64,000 nucleotides of DNA, taken from the NCBI RefSeq assembly GCF_020360975.1, contig NW_025408683.1, positions 248,001 through 312,000 of the forward strand. Reading direction: 5' to 3'. The position numbers and the translations under genes are program-made. This DNA is from Hirsutella rhossiliensis (lineage: Eukaryota; Ascomycota; Sordariomycetes; Hypocreales; Ophiocordycipitaceae). Positions 47,314 through 57,569 of this stretch are shown here, piece after piece. Numbering within the stretch: the stretch's first letter is position 1; every line of letters begins with the position of its first letter. The notes below the pieces were generated by a model. That model worked only from the letters and a program-made list of their open reading frames with translations. It searched no databases and had not been told where the DNA came from.

Positions 47314-49035
47314 ATGTCTGACAATTCATCTGCCGCACTAGCCCCGGCAACAGCCCAGGATACCCCGGCCAACGTGTCTCTCGAAGACAGGCAACTCGTT
47401 GAACGGAACCTGACGATCGTGGAGCTCCTTCACTCCCGATCAGGCATTTCGACGCGGATTTCCTCAACGAACCTATCACCCAGAGCTCCTCCCTTGTCCA
47501 CCGCAACAGCTTCTTCTTAGGCTGTGTGGCAACATACACGGTGGATAAACGTAACCACGGAATTGCCCTGCTTGGGGATCTGTATAACGACTTCACGGGA
47601 TGGAGCTATGATGACTTCGAACTAATCAACCCACGCCTTAGATCAAGACTCCGGACGCTTCTCAGAATTAGGGGGATCTATATGGGCAAGGCCAACTCTA
47701 GCATCTCTCGAGCTTTATGTGGCCTTCTAACAAGTAACGAACTTCCTGAATGGGATGAGAACGAGTTGCTTGGTCAAGAGGTTGCTGAAAACACCGTGGC
47801 ATATAAGGTGAAACAGAAGCTGCTCCAAGGAACTGTTAAAGCGGCTATATCGTCACCGGCACCGGTAGTAATCCAGCAGCCAACTATTACCCGACCGGCG
47901 GAACCGGAATCCTCAGATCATTGAGACCCATCAACCCGCTCAGCAAGAGCCTCAGCATCAATGGCGCGAATCCCTCGGTATCAGCAGACGCTCCCGTACG
48001 GACTACCAACTTCCGAGATGCATACACGAGCATTCCACCTGTTCGATTCGAGAACGAGGAAGTTGAGGCCGATCTCACGATTAGATTCATTAAGATATGG
48101 GACAAGAAACTAGCCTATACCGGCGAACCATACGATATCTTCGATGACAAGATCCGGAAATTCATGAGCGTGTGCCGTCAAGCAAACATTCCTCCGTCTA
48201 AATTCCATGGTGTTTTCCCTTCGATTCTGGCCAGGAAGCTCAGTCCTTCTTTCTACACGAAATCAGCACTGATTTAACCTTCGCTGAGATGTATCAGAAG
48301 ATGAAAGAGCACTTTGACACCGAAATCAACCAGAAGATGTATCATACCCACTGGAGCACCCTCACCTTCAGCCGACTTCGGGCTGAGATGCCCGGTAAGT
48401 CATCTGACGAGGTCCTCCAGGCCCTTCTTACGAAATTGCGGCTCTGTAGGAGAGCACTCGGGGATAAGTCTGGCGGCGAAGGTGGCCTGATCGATGCAAC
48501 GCTCAGGGCGTGCCGTGGTGTGCCTGAATTCCGACTCGCGATATACTCTCCCGCACCTACATTTGAGGGATTGGCATCACAGCTTCGATCATCGCTATCT
48601 GCCATGCAAGATGAACGATCTGAACAACCCAGTGGCCAATATCCCCAAGACCTGGATAGAGGACATGATCAGCACTTCGTGGATCGCAAATTTCAGCGAA
48701 ATTCCGGCGGAACAAGAGGTCAATCACAAAGGCGTCAGCCAAATTGGAAGAAGAAATGCTACGTTTGCGGCAAGGAAGGTTGTTTCTCAACGAGACATCC
48801 TGAAAACGAGAGAAAAGCAGCCAAAGAGAAGTATCTACGAGAGAGAGGCTTCCACGGTCAATCTCGTTCGTATGCTATGTTCTTGGCTGACTATGAAGGG
48901 GAATCACAGGATCAGGATGACTCGAGCACCGAGGAATCCGATGATTCTGACTCCTCTGACCCTTATGAATCGTTCTACGCTGCTGCGACCTTTCTGTCCA
49001 ACGAAGCTTTCCATCATCGGATCTCTCAGTAGGCA
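47314..49035 (+). pseudogene. Copia F gag, frame-shifted
   Basis: Start ATG at 47,314 (MSDNSSAALAP). Similarity to fungal Copia Gag continues in pieces: 47,314 to about 47,445; about 47,445-47,920 (LLGDLYNDF); about 47,930-48,250 (YTGEPYDIFDDKI, FHGVFPSIL); and 48,255-49,020 (TFAEMYQKMKEHFD, LRACRGVPE). A cysteine-rich knuckle C-x2-C-x4-C-x4-H is at 48,757-48,798, followed by an acidic Asp/Ser tail. Each junction is a small indel rather than a nonsense change. The Gag would package the element RNA. As sequenced it cannot be made as one chain. Confidence 0.8.
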
Positions 49036-50643
49036 TCAAGTTATTCAACAGTGACGAACCCACACAATTCATACTAGATCGTTACTCTCAAGACTCGTTC
49101 CAAGGAATCATGCCGGACACAGGTGCGGCATGCATATCGACGGGAGGAATCGAACAACTGCGTGCTCTCCAACGAGATGCCCCAGTCCAATTCCGTGATG
49201 ATCGCAAGCCCGAACCAGTTAGATTTGGTGCAGGAAGATTGGAAACACCACTTGGCGTGATCACCTTGAACACACCAGTGGGAGAGGTTGATTTTCATAT
49301 AGTCAACGTGCCAACGCCATTCCTCCTATGCCTAGCTGATATGGATCGGCTCGGCGTATATTTAAATAACGTCACGAACGAGCTCGTTGGCAATGGTGTG
49401 AGCGTTCCAGTGATTCGAAGATGGGGTCACGCGTGGTTCTTCTTGCGGAAACAAGAGGCATCAGTGGCATATCTCACGGAGGCTGAATTGCGGCGCCTCC
49501 ACACGCGTTTTGGTCATCCATCCGTGTATCGGCTGCACAAGCTGCTGAATTCGGCTGGCCATGATGTGGAAATCGAAGCTCTGGAAATGATCAAGAAGTT
49601 CTGCCACTACTGTCAGATGAAATCCGACCCGCCACGAAGGTTCAAGTTCAGCTTGAAGGATGATTGTGACTTCAATTACGAAGTCATCGTTGATGTCATG
49701 ACATTGGGTGGCAGACCAGTCCTCCATGTTGTTGATCGCCACTGCCTATCAGGCAGGGAGATTCCTATCCAACATGACGGCCAAGGAAACGTGGCTCGCG
49801 TTGAAACAATGTTGGATGGATACATACCTTGGACCACCCGATGTGATCACTCATGACGCAGGCACGAATTTCGCTGCTGCCGAGTTCCAAGCAGAAGCGA
49901 AATTGATGGGAATAACGTGTCATCAGGTGCCTGTGGAAGCACATTGGGCTGTTGGGAAGGTTGAGAAGTATCATGTGCCCGTCCGAAGAGCATATGATAT
50001 ATTAAAGGCAGAGCTGAAGGATACCGTGAGCCCTGATCAAGTCCTTCAAATGGCTTTCAAGGCTGTCAACGACACAGCCGGTCCGGATGGCCTCGTTCCA
50101 ACCCTCCTCGTCTTCGGTGCTCTGCCTCGAATGACGATGGATTCGCCGCCTACACCTTCCGCAATGGCAAGAGCTAAGGCGGTGTGGCGAACGATGTCAG
50201 AGCTGAGGAAGATCAACGCCCAGAGGAAGGTTCAGACCGCGTTAAATACGCGTAATGGGCCTGATACAGCGTTGCGCCTGCCCCTATCCCTGGCGCTAGG
50301 AAGCGAAGTTCGCGTATTTCGCGAGAAGCACGGATGGCAAGGCCCATATAAAGTGCTCGAGGTGACGGATACGGAAATCGCAGTTGACCTGGACAACGGA
50401 CCAGCGAAATTTCGCAGTACATGCGTCCAACCGTACTATCGTCACCCGGAATCGCTCCTTCCTCAGTTGCAACCCGACCCTAGCCCTAGCCGCACAGACC
50501 CATCAACACAACAATCACTCCTTCCTCAACACAATCCGATCAACAACATCCTCTTCAAAACCCTCTTCCCTTCCACCCACAACTCAACAACCTCTTCCTC
50601 TTCCTACCACAGAAGACCAACCCAAACCTTTCGAATACCCTGA
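49036..50643 (+). pseudogene. Copia F protease and integrase, frame-shifted
   Basis: Aspartic protease active site DTGAAC at 49,116-49,133. The pre-integrase zinc domain (LHTRFGH, then CHYC) is at about 49,495-49,615. The integrase core starts at about 49,680 with VIVDVM; the second Asp is in THDAGTNF (about 49,850) and the third acid in GKVEKYH (about 49,960). The frame changes near 49,740 between the first and second acid. The C-terminal SH3-like part (VRVFREKHGWQGPYKVLEV) is at about 50,308-50,365, followed by a Ser/Pro/Thr-rich linker. The residue assignments are by motif. Confidence 0.8.
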
Positions 50644-51640
50644 GCCAAAGAGGCCGCGCAGGCGTGGCCGACCTAGGAAGGATGCTGCACAAAATGGCAC
50701 ATCAGAATCCACTATTGTTTGCTCACCCGTTCAATTTATCGTTCATCATGAAGCTAATGCGTTTCTTGTTCGAAAAGAAATGGAACATCTCGGCCTAGCC
50801 AAGCGGCTACGAGCTGAAGGAAAGATCACAAGCACCGGTTTCCCATTTGAAGCTTCCGACACACTCGAGCTCACGAACCTCCTCGCCGCTGGGGTCATTG
50901 TACCCGAAGAATTCGATGCGAATAAACATGGTGGATATCGTGTCTTCAAATCACGAATGGTCAGAGAGGTTAAGGGAAGAAATACTGCAACGCCATACGA
51001 GAAATCACGCCTCGTTGTGCAAGGATACAATGATGATGGGAAACGTGGGATCCTCACACAAGCCCCTACCATCAGCCGGCCCGCACAACGCGTGGCCTTG
51101 GCCTTAGCACCGTTTCTCTGCACACGGGATATGTTCATCATGATCAGAGACATCACGATGGCATACACACAATCCCAGACCAAGCTGGCCCGTGTCATCC
51201 TTGCAGCCCTTCCTCAAGAACTCAAAAGAAGATATCCAGAGGGAACAATCCTGCGAATCGTGAAGCCGCTATATGGCATCGCAGAGGCAGGAGCCCACTG
51301 GTTCAACACATATCACGACCATCACTGCCGCAAGCTTAATATGGAAACCTCTTCGTTTGACCCGTGCCTTCTGATCACGGCAAACAACATCGCCGACAAG
51401 GACCTGTTTGGCATCGCGGCCTTGCAAACGGATGACACATTCATTGTTGGCACAGATGCATTTCTCAAGATCGAGGAGAAAGAACTCTGCTTTAAGGCCA
51501 AGCCAAAGAGATTCTCCAAGAAGGTTCCATCTGCGACTTTAACGGCAGCCGCCTGACCATACAAAATGGCTGTGTCATCGTCAGGCAGAAGGGCCAAGCC
51601 CAAAACCTCGAGGAGATCAATCTTCAGGCATCAAGTAGGC
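50644..51640 (+). pseudogene. Copia F reverse transcriptase, frame-shifted
   Basis: Open from about 50,460 in this frame to 51,556. It begins with an AT-hook-like RRRGRPRK motif (50,648-50,680), then the Copia RT fold: KSRLVVQGYND, an aspartate-containing MIRDITMAYTQS, KPLYGIAEAGAHW and the catalytic LQTDDTFIVG. The last has TDD (51,428-51,436) where most Copia elements have YVDD; the two Asp are kept. A frameshift near 51,505 leads into the connection domain and another follows near 51,650. The part before the break is intact. Confidence 0.8.
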
Positions 51641-52404
51641 ATCAGGATTATGCTGCTCAACGCGCCCGGGGCATATATCGCTTCGATTTGCCAACCCGAA
51701 GCAACATACGATTGTTCCGTTGCGGCACAAGCCCAAGAGCCCGTTAATACCGACTTCAAGGCTTTGAACAAGCGGATTGAATGGCAGATCAACAATCCCG
51801 ACCGTGGCCTATGTTACATACCCATCGATCTCGAGAGCGCGAAGATCTTTGTGTTCACCGATGGATCATTCGCCAACAATAAGGATTTAAGCTCTCAAAT
51901 CGGCTTTGTGATTATCATCGCCAATGAGACCGCGCAATCAACCGATTCATTTTCCATCCGCGGAAACATTCTTCATTGAGCTCAACTAAATGCAAGCGCG
52001 TTACTCGAAGCGTTCTTGCATCAGAGATCTATGGATTGACATCGGGCTTCGATCTCGCATTTGTGATCAAGCAAACGGTCAATACGATCGCACAACGCCT
52101 TGATCTGAAGCAAATCCCGCTCGTCATTTGCACAGATTCATATAGCCTCTATGAGTGCCTCGTCAAACTTGGCACCACAACAGAGAAGCGACTCATGATA
52201 GATATCATGGCGCTGAGGCAGGCATATGAATCAAGGGATATTGCGGAAATCCGTTGGGTCAACGGCGCAGATAACCCTGCCGATGCTATGACGAAGGCAT
52301 CACCAAACAGCGCCCTCACGCAGTTTATTAGCGACAATCAGCTAAACGTGAGGGTGGAAGGATTCGTTCATCGCAATAACACAACAATTCTCGACGAGAT
52401 TTAA
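51641..52404 (+). pseudogene. Copia F RNase H, frame-shifted
   Basis: Two overlapping frames. The first ends at 51,979 and contains the first catalytic Asp in FVFTDGSFANN (near 51,855). The second, to 52,404, contains KCKRVTRSVLASEIYG (catalytic Glu), VICTDSYSLYE (Asp) and DNPADAMTK. A single missing base near 51,980 (CATTGAGC for an expected CATTGGAGC) separates them. It ends at TAA 52,402-52,404. Confidence 0.8.
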
Positions 52405-52741
52405 TCGGTTTTTCGTTCCTTCTTCTGCTTTACCGTCGTTCTTTATTCCATTCACATTAACGAGGAGATCCTCGTGTCCATATTCCAACGTGGGACCGAT
52501 GGAATCAGCTAGCGCATCCGGCGCTCGAAATGCGGCCCATGATGGCGTGTGGCAGAACACACCCAGTGTGGGGGAGGGAGAGCTACAGTCAGAGCACACT
52601 ATCCAACATAGTGATGCATCGTGGTAGGAGTTTGTTGGTGTTCTTGTTCGTGTTTTTCCTATCTCATCTTAATTCGCTGTGTTTGGTGTGTTTTTGGTGG
52701 ATTGATTAGTGCGCGATCATCGATTTAGAAAGAGGTTCCAG
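52405..52741 (+). other. Copia F 3' untranslated region with polypurine tract
   Basis: No coding capacity. A purine-rich stretch (GAAAGAGG) ends just before the 3' LTR and is the likely second-strand primer site. Confidence 0.55.
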
Positions 52742-52941
52742 TGTTGGATCCACCTGTGCACTAGGCACCGATCGCGCACGTATAACTAATCGACCGCGCT
52801 AGTCACGTGCGAGTAAGAGGTGAGACACAGGGAGGAAGGTCTTTGCACACAGTTTGTATGGGACACGTTTCCCTAGTTACACAAGATATAACCAATTGAA
52901 CCAGTTCGAATAACCTCACTGCAGTGAAGAGCCTGTCCACA
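52742..52941 (+). repeat. Copia F 3' LTR (200 bp)
   Basis: Identical to the 5' LTR as read. Followed by the GTATA target copy. Confidence 0.92.
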
Positions 52942-52946
52942 GTATA

Positions 52947-54249
52947 CGCATAAGAAACAAAAAAAAACTCTAAAAAAAAAATCTGATCCTCGGGTGCAGC
53001 TAGCCTAGGAGTGATATTTAGCTAAATAGACCAAACTTATGCTCGTTTCTATACCGTTATAGCGTATTAGATTATAGTGCCGTGAAAAAGACTAACTAGC
53101 TGCTGATATCGATAATAGCGCGATGACGGCTAAATAAGATAGCCAGTTAAGGCCGCCTTTCTAAATTAATTAGCCTTAGAGAGGCGTAGCAAAAATATAT
53201 TACTATAATAACGAGCTTAATAGGCTAAAGGCTAACACGTCAGCCTTACGTAGAAGTAAGTGAAATAAAGAGGCTTTTAGTTAAAAAATAAGGCGTTATG
53301 TATATAAATTACTCATCGCTAGAATAGTTACTAAATACGGAGGAATCTTTCAAAATCATATCCCGCGCTAAAGCAACCCCTGTAAAGAAAAGGGAAGGAA
53401 GAGAACCCCTTATATCTATTTCCCTTTATAAAGGAATATAAGAAAGATCTTCTAGAATAATTATCTAAAAAGATAAAGCAAGCCTAAAAAAGCTGCCGTA
53501 TAAAGAGATCTAAGCCTAGATAGAGCGAATTCCTCGGTATATATAGTTTTATTTTATATTAAATTAGAAGTCGGAAATAAGTGTTAAGAGAGCAGGAGAG
53601 ACAGTATATAGTATTAGCAAGAAATAGCATACGGTAACAGAAATTCGGTGCGCTCTTAGCCGATTTGAACCTATTATTCGTAGGTGGAGGTAAGCAGGGA
53701 GAGCCATGTTCTACTTCGTATTTTATCCACAAAGAAACATCATAGTTAGTAGGCTATGTAATTAAAAATCTCTGCAGATTGCGGAGCACGACGACGCAGT
53801 ACTAGCTGTCAGTATCTCGATACGTAGCGGCGTCTTAGCCTCCTCGACTATTATGCATGGGTAGTAAACCGAACACTATCGTCAAGTTTGACCTCGAAAG
53901 GCTCCAAGTGGTCCCTACTATTGCTGAGATGGTTGTTCATCAAACTTCGCCTTTGACACGTATCCATCCGCTTTTCACACTCGACATGTCCGCTAGCGCT
54001 CCGGTTTTCCAAGCACTCGATGAATACGAGGCCTGCAGACCAATTTCATGTCGTACCGAGGTGGTGCTTTTGCCGGCTCTGAAAACCCTATAAGAAGGTT
54101 GTTGTCTGCGTGGGAGATGACTCTTGCCCAGGCATCTTCCTACCTCCGTCTATCCGAGGGTTCATTCGTTCGATTTCTTTTCGCTTCTGTTCATCGTTTG
54201 AACTGTCGCCGTCCCTACTACATAAGTTGCCGTCTACATAGTCGCCGCG
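52947..54249. other. Intergenic region upstream of secreted protein gene
   Basis: 52,963-52,981 is A-rich (two A-runs). 53,000-53,650 is moderately AT-rich with reduced CA/TG, probably an old repeat remnant that I cannot identify. From 53,700 composition is normal. A 78-codon frame at 53,857-54,093 and a 124-codon frame at 54,048-54,422 show no domain, and the latter overlaps the real gene in another frame. Confidence 0.5.
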
Positions 54250-55686
54250 ATGAGATCTACTCTTCTGTTCGCGTCTATCCTCCCTTGCGCGTATGGCACG
54301 CAGCTCAATCCCGACTTCTTGGAGCTCGTGAGACAGGACCCGCGTGCCCAATTGAACCTGAACCGATATGCCGCGCAAAAGTTCGACATTGGTTCACCAT
54401 ATTCGGAAATCCCCATGTCTAAGCTCGCGAATATCAACATGGACAGTATACCGCAAGACAAGCGGCAATGCTTCTATGTACGCCAGCAGTTCAGCGATAG
54501 GAATAGTATTGCGTCCACGGTCGATTTTGCCCCCCCCTCGGTTGACGGTTCCAGGACCTCCCCGGGGCCCATTACCGTGTCCTCCTCCAAGACGATTATA
54601 GATAGCTCCAGGCTGGGGTGGAATACGGAGTTTTCCGAGGAGGAGAGCATATCGGCCAGCGCAGGGCTTGCCGGTTCCTTCGGCTCCGGGTCCGTCAGCT
54701 ATAACCACGGCGAGCGGTGGACCAAGGGAGAGAGCGGTGATAGGACAGCGACGCAAGAGATCTCCAAGTCGGTCACCGGCGTGTTCGACTGCCCCGACGA
54801 CGCCTCGTGCACCGTTCTCACCTGGGCTTACGACGTGCACCTGCGCGGGCGCTGCTACTGGCAGCCCTTGGTGGACGCCGATTGCTTTGGCGACTTGCGA
54901 TATTTTCATCGGGACGACCAAGGAGAAACTGCCAGCCATCAAGTATATGGCAACATCAGCGTCTTGGCCTATGCTGCCAACGACCTACACGTGACACACT
55001 TTGAAATGTTCCCACCCAGGTGGAAGGATGAGGGATGGTGGGGGCCCGGGCTGCTGAACAGACAAGGCCCTCCGCCGAAATGGGTCACTGCCGAGGCGTG
55101 GATCGATCTCGACGACTTAGACGGCGATCACACGACCTTCGTGCCAGTAACTCCTTGGGGAAGATCTGTCTCTCAACAGTTCTGGAGCTTTGGCTCAGGA
55201 GACACTATCGAATCAGGCATTCTCCCTGTCGACAAGCTCGGGGTGCAAATGCACAAGGCGGCCGAGCCATCCAGGAAAATCGACGTCCAGTGCGACTTCA
55301 TCGAGCCACTCAAGCTCAACGGGGAAGTCATGACCAATCAACACATGCTGGTTGAGCGCGTGGGCGTCAATTACATGCTGCCGCCGGTTGAATTCAAGGC
55401 CGACCGTTACAACGCCTCGACAAAACAGTGCTTCCTCGAGGGCGGCTGGCGATACGCCGTCACCAAGAACCGCGACGCTGCCTGGGGCAAGCCCCTGCCG
55501 CGTGGGCAGTGGGAATGGACGTATGGTCAGATGAGGCCTAACTGGCCCAAGACGCCGGCGGGTCTTGACGAGAAGTGCCCTGAAATGGTGCCGCTGGCGA
55601 GCCAGATCCACAAGCGGTCTGATGACGACGAGCCCAAGAGGCGGGTGGACTCGGTCATTACTTTCGATGACGAGCTCTTCTTCTGA
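54250..55686 (+). CDS. Secreted protein, 478 aa, unknown family
   Basis: Intron-free frame from ATG 54,250 to TGA 55,684-55,686. Signal peptide MRSTLLFASILPCAYG. Residues about 110-180 are rich in alternating Ser, Thr, Gly and charged residues (SASAGLAGSFGSGSVSYNHG), the amphipathic-strand pattern seen in beta-pore-forming aerolysin-like proteins. A cysteine-bearing region follows (CPDDASC at 181-187, C202, C212). The middle is Trp-rich, with an acidic patch at DLDDLDGDH. The C-terminal 30 residues are charged. Mature secreted protein is likely. The pore-forming idea is inference from pattern only; a carbohydrate-binding or purely structural role is equally possible. GC and CA/TG content are normal. 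AATAAA at 56,079-56,084 may be its polyadenylation signal. Confidence 0.75.
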   Translation: MRSTLLFASILPCAYGTQLNPDFLELVRQDPRAQLNLNRYAAQKFDIGSPYSEIPMSKLANINMDSIPQDKRQCFYVRQQFSDRNSIASTVDFAPPSVDGSRTSPGPITVSSSKTIIDSSRLGWNTEFSEEESISASAGLAGSFGSGSVSYNHGERWTKGESGDRTATQEISKSVTGVFDCPDDASCTVLTWAYDVHLRGRCYWQPLVDADCFGDLRYFHRDDQGETASHQVYGNISVLAYAANDLHVTHFEMFPPRWKDEGWWGPGLLNRQGPPPKWVTAEAWIDLDDLDGDHTTFVPVTPWGRSVSQQFWSFGSGDTIESGILPVDKLGVQMHKAAEPSRKIDVQCDFIEPLKLNGEVMTNQHMLVERVGVNYMLPPVEFKADRYNASTKQCFLEGGWRYAVTKNRDAAWGKPLPRGQWEWTYGQMRPNWPKTPAGLDEKCPEMVPLASQIHKRSDDDEPKRRVDSVITFDDELFF

Positions 55687-56253
55687 GACCACCTTGAGCT
55701 CGTGGAATGTGAGGAGGGGGCAAGGTGAGGAGGGAAAACCTAGCGCCGAGGCCATGGTGCCATGGTGTCAACTATGGCGGCGACCATCTCCATCATGCAT
55801 GTCCCCAATCTCTAGAGTCTTGTGCGTTGGGAGGGTTCCAAATGGTCAAGCCACAAGCTGCACCAGCTAGTTGTATAGGCTCCATGCCACCCATCATCCC
55901 CATGTGCTGCCCAAAGGAATACTCGGGCTGGGAATCCATACATCATCACCCAGGTAGTCGAGGCACATCGAGCTCCATGTCAGTGCAATACACAACCGTG
56001 ATTATCAGGCTTGCCAGTTTGCGGCGGTCATGCCGGCCTCGGTGAGCCGGGGAGGGGGGGTGAGAGCGAGTCGTGGGCAATAAAACCACCATGACCACCA
56101 CCACCTCTGTGGCTAGAAAAGACTGCAGGCTATCTGTATTTTATATGTATCGTAAAGCAATCCGTCTTGGAGGGTGCATGCTGTCAGGCAAGGGGGCTAG
56201 GGCAAGCTCATTGTTAGAGACTAGCGTACGGCGTATAGCTTGTTGATACGCTC
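55687..56253. other. Intergenic region / 3' untranslated region
   Basis: No convincing gene. Small frames (55,725-56,045) lack any domain. It contains a G-run near 56,051 and AATAAA at 56,079-56,084. Confidence 0.5.
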
Positions 56254-56946
56254 ATGGCATACGTATGCCCGGCTCGTACGCTATATAGGCGCGGCGAATG
56301 CGCACTGAATTGTGCGGTATCGGCGCTGCGCTTTGACCAGCCACACTTCCTCACTAGAAAGTTGGTGGCTGCCGTCACCGACAATAAGGGCTTCTACAAC
56401 ATTGCCCTCCTGCCATACTGGCCGAGTAAGACTGACTACGACAAGTGGGCGGCTGAGACCGGCTTCACGGATTGGTGGGCCGCCATAGACCCCCGGGAGT
56501 TCGGTCACGGCTGGTTTCTCGAGGTCTTCTTTCCCCCAGTTGATCGTTTCGAGACCGTCTTTTCCAACTGCCAGATACCCGAAGGCGCCGCGCATATGGA
56601 GGAGTCCTTCAGCGGGCAGATCCGGGAGCACGTCTACTGGGGAAGCATGCGCGATCGCCTTGCAGCAGCCCAGACAGGTGAACTTGAGGGTGAAAAGGCA
56701 GCCAAGCGCGAAGCAGACCCGGCCGGCCGGGTCCACGTCTGCGGTAAGAAAAATCTCGCCGTCATCCGCTCCGGCCAGGACTGGTTCGATACCCTGCCGG
56801 ATGAGCGCAAGTTGTATGTTGAGACAATGCGTCCCGTCCTGACGGCTGGCATGGACTTTCTCCGTGATAGGGGCAACGAGGTTGGTTGCCATAGCTGCCG
56901 ATTCATGCATGTCGTGGATTCAACGACGCGAAAGGTTAGAACATAG
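56254..56946 (+). pseudogene. Aldoxime dehydratase fragment (haem-containing dehydratase family)
   Basis: The family (phenylacetaldoxime dehydratase and relatives) converts aldoximes to nitriles with a haem cofactor. Visible motifs: LLPYWPS (53-58), a Trp-rich segment (FTDWWAAIDPREFGHGW), FETVFSN, EHVYWGSMRDR (125-135), IRSGQDW (171-177) and GCHSCRFMHVVD (211-222). The frame covers the middle of the usual 350-400-residue protein. The N-terminal 100 or so residues are absent (in-frame stop just upstream at 56,236). So are the C-terminal 90 or so, which carry the conserved haem-ligand and catalytic histidines. A splice donor (AAG/GTTAGA) just before the stop is possible, but no downstream continuation was found up to 57,255. 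It is most likely a truncated remnant; it could be a single exon of a degenerate gene. Confidence 0.75.
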
Positions 56947-57255
56947 TGTTATTCCCCTTTGCACGTCTAAGAAATAGCACTTAGCTCTACAATTAATCAG
57001 AAAAAGATATCTACAGGCTGCTCATTGGCGCTTACTAACTACGCGCTGAGGACATATATTACGGTTATGGCTACTAATGGTGTAACCGGTCCGTCTAGAC
57101 GCCTCAGACTGTATGTTTGGTTTGTCTTGCTTGGCCGGACTCAACTGGCAGTCTACCTGAGATTCCCAGACCGAAACATCAGTCAGTCCGTCACCGTCAG
57201 ACTGAACTACTGTCACAAGCCTACGGAGCCTGAGCCACGACATCCAGACCTCTAG
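56947..57255. other. Intergenic region, no gene recognised
   Basis: No further aldoxime dehydratase sequence was found in any frame. Opposed 76- and 73-codon frames (57,022-57,255) show no domain. Ends at the LTR of Copia G. Confidence 0.5.
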
Positions 57256-57569
57256 TGAAATCTACGGACAAGAACAACACATCTCTCAAGCAGTGGCTTA
57301 AGAGCACAGTGGAAGAAATAGGGGCACAGAAAGGTGAATTTAGTGATGCATGTCTTGGTCTATCTATTGGGATAAGGGAGGGGCTTATATAGGTATAGTA
57401 ACTATATATAGCTAGCCAAAAGAGGGCATTAAGATATTCCTATACCTAAGTCAGGCCTATATAATGTCCTTAGGCTAGGGGAGTCATATTAGTTAGGCAG
57501 GCTTCCTTGTGCATGACTATTAGGTCTACTGGGCATAACTGTGGCTTCTTATGCCCACTCTCCTCAACA
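57256..57569 (-). repeat. Copia G 3' LTR (314 bp)
   Basis: Minus strand starts TGTTGAGGAGAGTGGGC and ends TAGATTTCA (TG..CA). Its start abuts a purine tract (GGCAAGGGGGTG). A TATA-like stretch (TATATATAG and CTATATAAG) near 57,385-57,410 fits an LTR promoter. Partner LTR not in the window. Confidence 0.75.

Larger units (their letters stand above)
46847..52941 (+). mobile_element. Copia F, complete, recent, coding region frame-shifted
   Basis: A 6,095-bp Ty1/Copia element on the plus strand. The 200-bp LTRs (46,847-47,046 and 52,742-52,941) read as identical, begin TGTTGG and end CCACA. A perfect GTATA target duplication lies outside (46,842-46,846 and 52,942-52,946). The order Gag, protease, integrase, RT, RNase H is typical of Copia. 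No RIP is visible: CA/TG are normal and stops arise from frameshifts. Identical LTRs mean a recent insertion, yet about eight or nine frameshifts break the polyprotein. Confidence 0.92.

Noticed and set aside
52960..52985. A-runs right of Copia F, as a possible LINE tail
   Set aside because: No LINE coding sequence is adjacent and the runs lie outside the F target duplication.
55213..55755. 180-codon minus-strand ORF
   Set aside because: Antisense to the secreted protein gene in GC-rich codon context.
56281..56910. 209-codon minus-strand ORF
   Set aside because: Antisense to the aldoxime dehydratase fragment, whose family motifs are on the plus strand.
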